Assembly (NCBI GenBank): GCA_041821185.1
Contig: JBGUBD010000009.1
Span: forward strand, 95,362 to 159,361
Source: Phycisphaerales bacterium AB-hyl4
GTDB taxonomy: Bacteria; Planctomycetota; Phycisphaerae; Phycisphaerales; Phycisphaeraceae
DNA length: 64,000 nt
Direction: 5' to 3'
In this document: positions 25,862-34,610 of the stretch, in pieces
How the letters are laid out: each line of letters opens with the position of its first letter
How positions within the stretch are numbered: the stretch's first letter is position 1
Notes under the pieces: model-generated
Databases searched by the model: none
Told to the model about the DNA's origin: nothing
The model's input: the letters and a program-made list of their open reading frames with translations, nothing else
Made by a program: the position numbers and the translations under genes

Positions 25862-26785
25862 ATGATCATTGATACCCACCAGCATGTGTTCTGGCACGGC
25901 CGCGATGACGCGGGACTCATTGCCGACCTCGACGAGCATTCCATCGATCTGGCGTGGCTGCTTACGTGGGAGATTGCTTCGACGGAAGACTCGCCGGCCT
26001 ATCACCATGTGCTCAATCCCGAGCACCTGCGGCCGGACGGCACGCACGCGGGCATCGTGCTCGCCGACCTGATCAAGGCACGTGACCGCTACCCGGATCG
26101 CTTCGTCCTCGGCTACTGCCCGCACCCGTGTCTCGGCGACGCGCCAGCGCTGTTGGAAGCAGCCCATCGCATGCACGGCGCGCGCGTGTGCGGCGAGTGG
26201 AAGTTTCGCATGCTCTTTGACGATCCACGTTGCCTGAATCTCTACCGCAAAGCCGGCGAGCTTGGCATGCCCGTGGTGCTTCACCTGGATGTGCCCTATC
26301 TGAATGACAAGGCGACCGGCCGACCGGTCTACCAGCCCAACTGGTATGGCGGCACGGTGGCCAACCTTGAGCGGGCGCTGCAGGCGTGCCCGGAAACAAC
26401 TTTCATTGGCCATGCACCGGGTTTCTGGCGCGAGATCAGCGGCGACGCCGATCAAGCCGCCTCTCACTATCCGGAAGGGCCGCTTGCCCCCGGCAACCGG
26501 ATTGAACACCTTCTGGAGCGTTACCCCAACCTGTACGCCGATCTCTCCGCCGGCTCGGCGCTGCGGGCACTGAAGCGCGATGTCGCGTTCAGCCGTAACC
26601 TGCTCGAGCGGTTCCAGAATCGCTTTCTGTTTGCACGCGATTACTACGGCGGTGAGTTGATGGCATTTCTCCGGCAAATGGACCTCAGCGACTCGGCATG
26701 GTCGGCGATCGTCCATGGCAATGCACAACGTCTGGTACCGCTGGATGCAGAGACTGTGCCGGCATCGACAATGACGCTTTCCTGA
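25862..26785 (+). CDS. Amidohydrolase-2-like metal-dependent hydrolase
   Basis: A 307-aa TIM-barrel protein. The ATG at 25862 begins MIIDTHQHVFWHG, the H-X-H metal site of the amidohydrolase_2 family. Later metal and catalytic candidates are VVLHLD (His near residue 141), FIGHAPGFW (His near residue 182) and FARDYYGG (Asp near residue 260). Members hydrolyse lactones or decarboxylate acids; lactonases are often found with Gfo/Idh dehydrogenases, which form the lactone. It starts 4 nt after the aminotransferase stop, so it belongs to the same operon. Confidence 0.85.
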   Translation: MIIDTHQHVFWHGRDDAGLIADLDEHSIDLAWLLTWEIASTEDSPAYHHVLNPEHLRPDGTHAGIVLADLIKARDRYPDRFVLGYCPHPCLGDAPALLEAAHRMHGARVCGEWKFRMLFDDPRCLNLYRKAGELGMPVVLHLDVPYLNDKATGRPVYQPNWYGGTVANLERALQACPETTFIGHAPGFWREISGDADQAASHYPEGPLAPGNRIEHLLERYPNLYADLSAGSALRALKRDVAFSRNLLERFQNRFLFARDYYGGELMAFLRQMDLSDSAWSAIVHGNAQRLVPLDAETVPASTMTLS

Positions 26786-26841
26786 TCGCCGACCAACGAA
26801 AGCCAAGCAAAAGCATGGCAAAGTGGCGAGTCGACTTTCAT

Positions 26842-28347
26842 ATGAAAAACCACATGATGAACGATGAACAACTACGTCGACGGATGATGGGCTGTTGGCT
26901 GGGTAAGGCGGTCGGCGGCACGCTGGGTATGCCGTACGAAGGTGTTCGGCAGCCGCTGAACCTGAGCTACTACGATCCCGTGCCGACTGAAATGCTGCCT
27001 AATGACGACCTCGACGCGCAGGTGGTCTACGCCTTTCTGCTGGACCAGATGAGCGAGCCGCGCGTGGATCGGCATGTACTTAGCCGGGCGTGGCAGCACA
27101 TCGGCATGTCGCCGGATGAGTACGGCATCTGTAAACGCAATCTCAAACTGGGGCTGGTACCGCCGGCCACGGGCAGCTACGACAATCCGTTCACTCGCGG
27201 CATGGGCGCGGCGATCCGCACGGAGTTGTGGGCCTGCTTCGCTCCGGGGCAGCCGGAGTTGGCTGCGGCCTATGCCTGGGAGGACGCCTGTATGGATCAT
27301 GCGGGGGAGGGGATTCACGCAGCTGTCTTCCTGGCGGTGCTGGAGAGCCTCGCCTTCGTGGAGCAGGATCGCGAGGTCCTGCTGAACCGCGCCCTGGCGT
27401 TCCTCCCCCGCGACAGTGAGGTTCGCGAAGCCATCGAGAACACCCGTGCCTGGTGGCGTGAGACATCCGACTGGAGCGCGGTGCAGAAACGCCTGGCCGA
27501 GCGGTACCTCAACGACAACTTCACCGACGTCGTGATCAACCTTGGCTACATCGTTCTGGGTTGGCTGGCGGGTGAGGGCGATTTCGGCAAGTCAATCTGT
27601 GCCGCCGTCAACGCGGGGCAAGACACTGACTGCACGGGCGCGACGCTCGGCGCGCTACTGGGCATCCTCGATCCGACGAGCATCGAGGCGAAATGGCTGG
27701 AGCCCATCGGCAATGAGCTGGTTCTCAGCGAGTCGGTGACCGGGGTGGATCATCCTGACACACTCGAAGAGTTCACCGATCTGGTGCTTGACCTGCGTCG
27801 CCGGTTGGCGAATCGCGCACCGGCGGTGGACGAGCCGCCGCAGGCGACCAGCCACTTGGCGATTGCAGCGGAAATGAGTTTTGTCGACGCGGCGGCGCTG
27901 CCCACGCTGAGCTCGCAGCCTTCGATGCCCGCCGATGCAGAACCCGTGCTGCTGCCGGGCCATGACATACACTGGCCACGGGAACAGTGCCGCGGTGAGC
28001 AGGTGTGGGTGCGTTACAGGGTGCACCTGTCCGAGTCGGGGCCGGTGAAGTTGCTGTTTAACACGCCCGAGCCGATGCGCGTGTGGTTCGACGGCCGAGG
28101 TGTACTCGCACGCGACGGCGGGGCGTTCGTACCGGCAATGCACCGCGCGCCGGCCGATCAGGTCGTCATACTGGAAACGGAGGCGGGACCGCACGAGATC
28201 GTGGCTGTGATGCGACGGCCTTCGGCCCCACAGGCGCTGAGGTGGTGCGTGGGGCTCGCCCACGTCAAGCCCGAACCGTTGCGCGACGACTGGCTTGTCG
28301 ATGCCTTCGTCCGACCACAGCATCACGCGATCGCCTCCCAGGGGTGA
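26842..28347 (+). CDS. ADP-ribosylglycohydrolase-fold protein with C-terminal beta domain
   Basis: About 501 aa. ATGs at 26842, 26854 and 26857 are all possible starts; none has a strong ribosome site. The core (about 5-345) has the family signature GCWLGKAVGGTLGMPYEG, the first acidic metal cluster NDDLDAQV, the central GEGIHAAVFLAV segment and the final cluster AGQDTDCTG that binds Mg in this fold. A separate C-terminal part (about 375-500, with QVWVRYRVHLSE) looks like a beta-sandwich. In planctomycetes this fold is common in sugar-catabolic clusters, where it may cleave N- or O-glycosidic bonds rather than ADP-ribose. It is last in the sigma-54-linked operon. Confidence 0.85.
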   Translation: MKNHMMNDEQLRRRMMGCWLGKAVGGTLGMPYEGVRQPLNLSYYDPVPTEMLPNDDLDAQVVYAFLLDQMSEPRVDRHVLSRAWQHIGMSPDEYGICKRNLKLGLVPPATGSYDNPFTRGMGAAIRTELWACFAPGQPELAAAYAWEDACMDHAGEGIHAAVFLAVLESLAFVEQDREVLLNRALAFLPRDSEVREAIENTRAWWRETSDWSAVQKRLAERYLNDNFTDVVINLGYIVLGWLAGEGDFGKSICAAVNAGQDTDCTGATLGALLGILDPTSIEAKWLEPIGNELVLSESVTGVDHPDTLEEFTDLVLDLRRRLANRAPAVDEPPQATSHLAIAAEMSFVDAAALPTLSSQPSMPADAEPVLLPGHDIHWPREQCRGEQVWVRYRVHLSESGPVKLLFNTPEPMRVWFDGRGVLARDGGAFVPAMHRAPADQVVILETEAGPHEIVAVMRRPSAPQALRWCVGLAHVKPEPLRDDWLVDAFVRPQHHAIASQG

Positions 28348-28712
28348 GCGAGGTGTAAAGGGGGGCGATTACTTTTACCTATCCGAGTGGGCCCGGCCGG
28401 TGGTTGATGACACCAGATCCCCCCGCAGGTATTTGGGTACCACCCTTACACATCGAGTAATTGATTGACGGCGGGAAGCGTTGAGATACGATCATACAGC
28501 CACTACAGTTGGCTACGGTTGGATGTGATACCGGGATGCCGAGGAGGGCTGTCGAAGCAGCGAGATTGCTGAAGCCGTGTACCAAGGTCTGTTTTCGTTT
28601 GAAAAGCTGGCTTCAGGTCTTCGCGAGGTGCGGGTTTGAGTTTGGTACGGCGGGGGGGCAGTGCGCGGCGTAAACTGTACTACTCGTCTTTTTAATCGGA
28701 TGGAGTAGTGTG
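28348..28712. other. Intergenic region before the GntR gene, no gene seen
   Basis: This 365-bp stretch shows no credible ORF. It presumably carries the end of the sigma-54-linked operon and the promoter of the GntR gene. No obvious T-tailed hairpin or clear -35/-10 pair was recognised. Confidence 0.4.
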
Positions 28713-29888
28713 ATGGCGCAGATCGTCCAAGGAAACAAAGTACCACTCTACCGCCAGGTGGCCAGTCGTATCATGCAGCGGATTCGCACCGGCGACTACA
28801 AGCCGGGCGATGCGCTGCCGTCCATCCGCAGCATTTCCAGTGAGTTCAAAGTCAGTATCAACGTCGTGCAGCGAGCTCTTCGCGAGTTGGAGAGCAAAGG
28901 CATGGTGGTCACACAGCATGGCAAGCAGGTGCTCGTGGCGGACACGGCCAGGGGAAAGCGAGCCGCGATCGTGTTCGGCATGATTCACCCCTACTCCGGC
29001 GGCTTGGCGTTCGGACGGGACGTGCTCTATTTTGCGGGGCAGACCTTCAGCGATCGCAGCAACCTGCTGTTTACCGTCTCATCCGAAGGCAATGCGGCCC
29101 GCGAGCGCGAGCTGGCCGAGCACCTGGTCGCCAATGGCGTTCGGGGTTTGATTGTCTGGCCCGTGGAGAGCGATCACAACGCCGAGTTTTTCGAGACCCT
29201 GGCCCGCCGCGTGCCGACGGTGCTGGTCGACCGGATCATTCCCGGCTGTTCGCTGCCTGCGGTGATTCATGACACGCATGCCGCCGGGCGGGATATCTGC
29301 GAGCAGTTCCTCGTTCGTATGAAGCGCCGGCGGTTGCTGGTACTGGCGGACGACCTGGACATCTCGCCGTACCAGAGCCTGTTGCAGGGAATGAGGGAAC
29401 GGGTGCAGGAACTGGACCGTTTTGCCGACCTGACCATCGTGCAACTGCCTTTGTCGGAGACGGTTGGCCAGTTCAATCGGGCTGATTTCTCCGCGGTGAA
29501 GCGGTTCGAAAGCTACATCGAGCGGCTGATCCGCGAAGACGATTATGACAGCGTCTTCTGCTATCAGGACGATTTTCTGGATTACGTGGTCATCGAAACC
29601 GGCCTGATCGATCGCCTGCCCGGCGTCAAGTTCGGCTGCACCCGCAGCGCGGGTGTCAACACCCGCTCGCGAAGGTTCGTCGAGGCCGATCCGATCGGAT
29701 GGTCGATCGACCACATGAAGGCCATTTCTCTCGCGGCCGACCGCCTGCAGGAATGGGTCCTTTCCAAGCGGCCGTTCGATAAGGTGATCCAACTCGAGTT
29801 CATTCGGCACGATTCCGCAGGAGGTTATGGGTTGTCTAAAGGTGTGTTGGGGGAGGGCAACGGGTCGCTTTCGCGAGACAGATTTTGA
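28713..29888 (+). CDS. GntR-family regulator with LacI-like sugar-binding domain
   Basis: A 391-aa protein. The ATG at 28713 has GGAG 7 nt upstream; a GTG at 28710 is an alternative. Residues 5-75 form a GntR winged helix (VPLYRQVASRIMQRI, ALPSIRSISSEF, VVQRALRELESKGMV). Residues about 85-370 are a periplasmic-binding-protein-like effector domain (AAIVFGMIHPYSGG, GLIVWPVESDHN, VLVDRIIPG). This architecture is that of AraR/GntR sugar regulators. A very similar paralogue lies at 41325-42464. It has a C-terminal tail of about 18 residues that the paralogue lacks. It may control the genes on either side. Confidence 0.9.
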   Translation: MAQIVQGNKVPLYRQVASRIMQRIRTGDYKPGDALPSIRSISSEFKVSINVVQRALRELESKGMVVTQHGKQVLVADTARGKRAAIVFGMIHPYSGGLAFGRDVLYFAGQTFSDRSNLLFTVSSEGNAARERELAEHLVANGVRGLIVWPVESDHNAEFFETLARRVPTVLVDRIIPGCSLPAVIHDTHAAGRDICEQFLVRMKRRRLLVLADDLDISPYQSLLQGMRERVQELDRFADLTIVQLPLSETVGQFNRADFSAVKRFESYIERLIREDDYDSVFCYQDDFLDYVVIETGLIDRLPGVKFGCTRSAGVNTRSRRFVEADPIGWSIDHMKAISLAADRLQEWVLSKRPFDKVIQLEFIRHDSAGGYGLSKGVLGEGNGSLSRDRF

Positions 29889-30166
29889 ATGATAGCGATC
29901 GGTTGCCGCTTACCGGGACAGGGCGAGGGGAGGCGATAGCCCCTGCCAATCCCGGTGATTTGATGTGGCCCTTCTTGCTTCGGTCCTGCTTCGGGGTCGA
30001 CGCCGCGATCCACCCGAGCGAATCGACTGACTTTCCGATGTCCCCCTGTAGGCGATCGACGTTCCGCGACTACTATGCTGACCGGTGATGAATCCCCCTG
30101 TCGTAGACGCTACCTTCACGACGTGTTGGTTATGGTGCTTCGGCAATTGAGCAATGGTGATGCAGT

Positions 30167-30994
30167 ATGAGCAGTGGCGCAAAGCGATTAACCCTCAAGG
30201 CGGAGTACTACCAGCAGTTCGATATGGACTTTGCGTGCAACGTCCCTGCCGAGGGGGCTGGCGGCTGGGCGCAGCGGGATGTGACGCTTTCGGTTGACCA
30301 CACCGCAGTCGTCGTGATGCACGCTTGGGATACTGGCACACGCGAGCAGTTTCCCGGCTGGCACAGGGTGGTGGAATACATCCCGCGCGCGGACCGGATC
30401 GTGCGTGAGGTTTTCCCGCCGCTGCTTGAGGCGGTGCGCCGCTCGCCGTTGCGGTTGTTCCATGTCGTCGGCGGTTCTAGCGACTACTACACGGATCTGC
30501 CGGGCTATCGCCGTACTTGCGAACTCGACGTACCCCCACCCAACAGGCCCGCGGGCGTGGCCCCGGACGAGACGTGGGACGCGATCCAGCAGTTCCGGCA
30601 GAAGTGCGTCCTGCCCGGGCTTCATAACGTGGCGGATATCGACAGCGGCTTTCGGAGCGTCGGCTTTCCTCCTGAGGCCAGGCCCCTCGATGGTGAGTAC
30701 ATCGCTTCAACGAGCGAACAACTGCTGGCGGTGTGCCGGGCGACTGGGGTGAATCACCTGGTCTACATCGGCTTTGCCATCAACGGCTGCCTTGTATTCT
30801 CGCCCGCAGGCATGCTCGACATGAGCCGCTACGGGTTGATCTGCTCGACGCTGCGACAAGCGGTCACGGCGATTGAAAACAAGGAAACGGCTCGGCATGA
30901 GTTGGCCAAGCAGATCGCGCTGTGGCAGGTTTCCATTATGTTCGGCCTGGTGTTCGACGTCGATCGTTTCACCACAGCGCTGCGGAATGCATGA
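30167..30994 (+). CDS. Isochorismatase-like cysteine hydrolase
   Basis: A 275-aa protein from the ATG at 30167; the ribosome site is weak, so the start is uncertain. It has a hydrophobic strand plus acidic residue early (TAVVVMHAWDTG) and a C-terminal strand-loop with a buried cysteine (LVYIGFAINGCLVFSPAGM). This is the layout of the Asp-Lys-Cys triad of isochorismatase and nicotinamidase-type hydrolases. Family members hydrolyse amides or vinyl ethers. The region 29889-30166 upstream holds no gene I can support. It may belong to the GntR regulon, but the link is positional only. Confidence 0.65.
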   Translation: MSSGAKRLTLKAEYYQQFDMDFACNVPAEGAGGWAQRDVTLSVDHTAVVVMHAWDTGTREQFPGWHRVVEYIPRADRIVREVFPPLLEAVRRSPLRLFHVVGGSSDYYTDLPGYRRTCELDVPPPNRPAGVAPDETWDAIQQFRQKCVLPGLHNVADIDSGFRSVGFPPEARPLDGEYIASTSEQLLAVCRATGVNHLVYIGFAINGCLVFSPAGMLDMSRYGLICSTLRQAVTAIENKETARHELAKQIALWQVSIMFGLVFDVDRFTTALRNA

Positions 30995-31039
30995 GACTCG
31001 CGACCGCGAGTGAAGGGTTCTGAAAGTTTCGTGTGACGC

Positions 31040-32383
31040 TTACGGCGCACTCTCCCAACTGAAGATGCGAATTCCGCTCGGGGGCATGATCTGATGAAAG
31101 TATGTTTCTTCAATGGGCTCCCACTGTCCGCATTCAGTCATGATCTGGACTTGACGCGAGCCATCAAAATGGACCTGTAGAACCATCGCGTGAGCGTAGT
31201 CTTTATTCACGACCACCTGAAAACGCCTGCCATTCTTCTCAAGGTTGGAAATAACGGCCCCCTGACTGCCTTGGGTAACGACTTCCGTAAAGGGCGCGGC
31301 CGGGACATAGGGTCTCGTGCCGGGTGGAAGTGGCCCTTCTTCCTGCACCCACGGCTGGGGATTGTCGACCGATCCGGGGCGCCATTGAGCCTTGGAGCCT
31401 GTGTGACTGACTTCAAGGACAGTAGCGTTCTTGAAGACAGGCGCCATTGTCTGTACTTCGGCATTCATGGTTTTTACATGCTCAAAGAGTTCGCCCCGTG
31501 TCCCATCAACATTAATCGGGCTGTACCAATGGTCGCGATTCGGCGCCCAGTAGGGGAAATATTGCAACCCCTGAGCGCCATAGGCAAGATTGACATGCAT
31601 TTGAAGGCGCAAGTGGTCGAGTGTTGCCGGCGTGTAGCTGTAATGAGTCGACGTGAGCGCAAATGCCCAGAACGGAATACCCCGTTTGCGGGCGGCAGCG
31701 GAAATCGTCTCCAGGTTCTGGTACCAATACTCACTCACGCGATAATTGGCAATCGGATAATGATCGAACGACAACATCCTCAGATCGGGAACTTCTTCGA
31801 TGAGGCGGTTTACATGTTCTTCGTAACTTGATGTCCCCAGTTGCTCGGGGCTGGCAAAATTAGGAAAAAGGTTGATGTAGGCGGGATGTTCGGGTTCAAC
31901 GGATTGAAGCCGACTGACGATATCCCCAAGCGAAACATTGTGGATGGGCTTTGCCACAAAATGCGTTTTGCTCCATCCCTCGGGACCCCATGTCGGCTCA
32001 TCGATCACAAAGTAACCTGCCAAGCCGGGGTTCCCTCTGAAATATTCAGCGACTCTTTCAGGCTCCGTTAACGTTTCATCAACATTGACGAATAGCTTGA
32101 GCCCCGCCTCGTGGGCCATGCGCAGCATCTTGTCGGTGCTTTCCATGTCGTAGATTCGCTCGGCGGGAATGCCTGCGGTAAACCCACATTCCACCATCTC
32201 ACGGAAACGCTCGACGGACATCTGATCAATCGGCGGGGTGCAGTAGGCAATGATATCCAACTGCTCGGGCGTGGCAGAGGAGGCGTCTGGTCCCGCGTTT
32301 CCCTGAGCAGGTGACATATTCAACGCGAAAAGTGATAGCGTGAAGACCATCGTCGAAACAAGTAGATGAGTTGATGAATTCAT
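31040..32383 (-). CDS. Secreted TIM-barrel glycoside-hydrolase-like protein
   Basis: A 447-aa protein. I choose the ATG at 32383 (AAAGGTG about 11 nt upstream); a GTG at 32395 is an alternative. The N-terminus is a signal peptide (LLVSTMVFTLSLFALNMSPAQG). The mature part starts with strand-like segments (DIIAYCTPP, AGLKLFVNVDE), then YFVIDEP, which puts an acid pair at a barrel strand end, and MLSFDHYPI and FWAFALTS. These features suit a beta/alpha-barrel glycosidase of the GH42/GH39-like clan. No known family could be pinned down. It is convergent with the cysteine hydrolase gene. Confidence 0.65.
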   Translation of the reverse strand: MNSSTHLLVSTMVFTLSLFALNMSPAQGNAGPDASSATPEQLDIIAYCTPPIDQMSVERFREMVECGFTAGIPAERIYDMESTDKMLRMAHEAGLKLFVNVDETLTEPERVAEYFRGNPGLAGYFVIDEPTWGPEGWSKTHFVAKPIHNVSLGDIVSRLQSVEPEHPAYINLFPNFASPEQLGTSSYEEHVNRLIEEVPDLRMLSFDHYPIANYRVSEYWYQNLETISAAARKRGIPFWAFALTSTHYSYTPATLDHLRLQMHVNLAYGAQGLQYFPYWAPNRDHWYSPINVDGTRGELFEHVKTMNAEVQTMAPVFKNATVLEVSHTGSKAQWRPGSVDNPQPWVQEEGPLPPGTRPYVPAAPFTEVVTQGSQGAVISNLEKNGRRFQVVVNKDYAHAMVLQVHFDGSRQVQIMTECGQWEPIEETYFHQIMPPSGIRIFSWESAP

Positions 32384-32525
32384 AATGAGGTACACACCTT
32401 TAAAGTTGAGGAGTTGCTTACTGTACCGCCGACAGTGCGAACTGCTGGGCTCAGTCAGCTACACTCGGAGCCGAATCGAATAACAGGGACTTACACCGAC
32501 GCACGTCGATGAATTTGCCACCGCC

Positions 32526-34466
32526 TCACCCCGCCACTGTCTCCGCCGCACCTTGCCCGACCTCCACTGCGCACACCTGCGTCGCCGTCGCGTAATAAAG
32601 CCGATCACCCACCACCTGAAGATGGTTGCCTGGCTCGTTGACCATCGGCTCATACGTGAACTGATCATCCGCAAACCATAATCGTCCCACAGACTTGTCA
32701 TCCGCCAGCCATAATCGGCCCTGCTCGTCGGACGTGATGCAACACACATTCGCCGGCAGCGGTCCCAACTCCCGAATCGCCCCCGTCGTCGGCTGCCACG
32801 CCCACGGCTGTGCATCGTCCGCCACCAGCACCTCGCCCCCTGGCAGCGCCGCATGCACCGAAAGCCCCTTGCTGCCCGTCTGCACCGACAACTCCTCACG
32901 CAACGTCAATGTCTTCCGATCAAACACGAACAGCATCGCTGCATCACGCGTCGGCGGCGTCGAGTTGCAGTCGGCAAACACCCACGTCGACCCCAACAAC
33001 CACTCGTGCTCCGCATCTAACAGCAGCGACTTGGGCGTCTGATCCTCAATCAGATTCCGCCACACACGCATCTCACCCGTCAGCGGGTCCACGCGCGACA
33101 ATGCCCCGTCCAGTTTGCCATACTGCGGCCCGCTCGCCATCCACACATACCGGCCGTCGTGTACCAGCGCCTGCGGACGCATCTGACCTTCCGACGCCGC
33201 CGACGCAAGCACGCGCGGGTTCGCGGGCCAACCCGTGGGCTTCGAGGGGTCATACGCCGTCACCGACGCCGACGTATAACTGCTCATCAACACGCAACGC
33301 GTCTGCGGCTCCCACAACATTTGGTTGATCTGACCGCCCCCCGGCGCAGCCCGCCCGGCATCCGCGCCCTCCCCCGTACTCAGCTTCATTGTCGAAAAAC
33401 GCTGGTTGATGAACGGCGCGGTCACCGCCAGATCCAGTTCCGGTACGACGCACATCGCGTGCGCCACAAGCTGACCTTCCGCCTCCGCCAGATCCATCAC
33501 TTCACGCTCGCGTTTCGCCGCGTTCCACCGCAACGCCCGACCACCCACCGTGACCCCGCACAAATCACGCTCGCCCCAACGACTCATGATGCAAGGCTCG
33601 CTGTCGGCCCAACCCTCGCAAACCACCGACCACTGCTGCGCCGCACGGTCGTAACACCGCAACGTATCGTCTTTCGTCATGTAGCCGTACAGCCGACCAT
33701 CCACCATCGCCATCGCCGACTTGAAGCCCACCCCCTTCGCCTCCACCGCCTCGATCAACGACAGCTCCGGCCACCTCAGAAACTGAGTTGCGACCTTGCC
33801 GATCGACGTGTTGTAGGCCTCGAGCATCAGCGTTTGATCATCCACAAACCTCGCTCCATACGTCGCATCACAGCCCGCCAGGCTCGGCGCGTCCAGCGTC
33901 TTCGCCTCAAGTGTCTCCAGATCAAGCAATATCAGTCGGGCCTGTGGGACGTTCATCGCCACCAGCACGCGACCCTCCGGCGTGACAGTCGCCCGGTGCC
34001 CATACAACGACGGCGGCTCAAGCTCATCCAGCGGTTTGAACGTCTTCACCAGCCGACCCGCATGCCAGTCATACACCGCCACCTCGCCCGGCGAGGCGCA
34101 CCACACCACATAACGATCCGTCACACACCCACCCCAGGTGATACTGCTCATCGCATCATTCACCAGCACTTCGAACGCGTCCGCCTCCGAGCAGTAACGC
34201 ACTAGTTCACCCCGACCGCAGCCGACGTATAGCCGACCGTCCGGCCCGGTCTTGAGCATGTACGCGCCCGGAATATCGTCAGGCAACCGCCGCCTGCCCT
34301 GCGAGCCCGTCTCCGGGTTCCAGAAAAACAGGTACCCCTTGCCCTCCCCGCCCCAGACACTGCTCACCAGGTGCGGCTCGCCCCGGAACGTCGTCGTTTC
34401 GATCTCGGTATTGATAAACGGCAGCCGTGTCGGCGGAATCGCATGTCGTATCTGTGCCTCAATCAT
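32526..34466 (-). CDS. Beta-propeller protein, cytoplasmic, function unknown
   Basis: A 646-aa protein without a signal peptide; the ATG at 34466 has AGG about 9 nt upstream. It contains repeated beta-propeller blades with DGRLYVGCGRGEL, YVVWCASPGEVAVYD, EGRVLVAMNVPQAR, DGRLYGYMTKDDTL, DGRYVWMASGPQYG and QGRLWLADDKS. No catalytic motif was recognised. Such propellers occur in planctomycete sugar clusters as uncharacterised proteins and may act as lyases, epimerases or binding platforms. It lies upstream of nothing on the same strand and 145 bp after the membrane protein gene, so it may be last in that operon. Confidence 0.7.
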   Translation of the reverse strand: MIEAQIRHAIPPTRLPFINTEIETTTFRGEPHLVSSVWGGEGKGYLFFWNPETGSQGRRRLPDDIPGAYMLKTGPDGRLYVGCGRGELVRYCSEADAFEVLVNDAMSSITWGGCVTDRYVVWCASPGEVAVYDWHAGRLVKTFKPLDELEPPSLYGHRATVTPEGRVLVAMNVPQARLILLDLETLEAKTLDAPSLAGCDATYGARFVDDQTLMLEAYNTSIGKVATQFLRWPELSLIEAVEAKGVGFKSAMAMVDGRLYGYMTKDDTLRCYDRAAQQWSVVCEGWADSEPCIMSRWGERDLCGVTVGGRALRWNAAKREREVMDLAEAEGQLVAHAMCVVPELDLAVTAPFINQRFSTMKLSTGEGADAGRAAPGGGQINQMLWEPQTRCVLMSSYTSASVTAYDPSKPTGWPANPRVLASAASEGQMRPQALVHDGRYVWMASGPQYGKLDGALSRVDPLTGEMRVWRNLIEDQTPKSLLLDAEHEWLLGSTWVFADCNSTPPTRDAAMLFVFDRKTLTLREELSVQTGSKGLSVHAALPGGEVLVADDAQPWAWQPTTGAIRELGPLPANVCCITSDEQGRLWLADDKSVGRLWFADDQFTYEPMVNEPGNHLQVVGDRLYYATATQVCAVEVGQGAAETVAG

Positions 34467-34610
34467 GAAAAAAACCTGTAAAAGATATTGTCGAATCATT
34501 CAATGCGCGGAGCAGTGAAAATCAGTCCCCATCCGTTCGCAACCTATTTCGCCCCACTCGCGCGCATCAGTATCTGGTCACATCACAAACCTGCCGCCTG
34601 CCGTCTGGTC

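Noticed and set aside
33159-34205. 348-aa plus-strand ORF opposite the beta-propeller gene
   Set aside because: Arg/His-rich antisense frame with no motif; the minus strand has clear blades and a ribosome site. The 49718-51133 minus ORF is rejected for the same reason.
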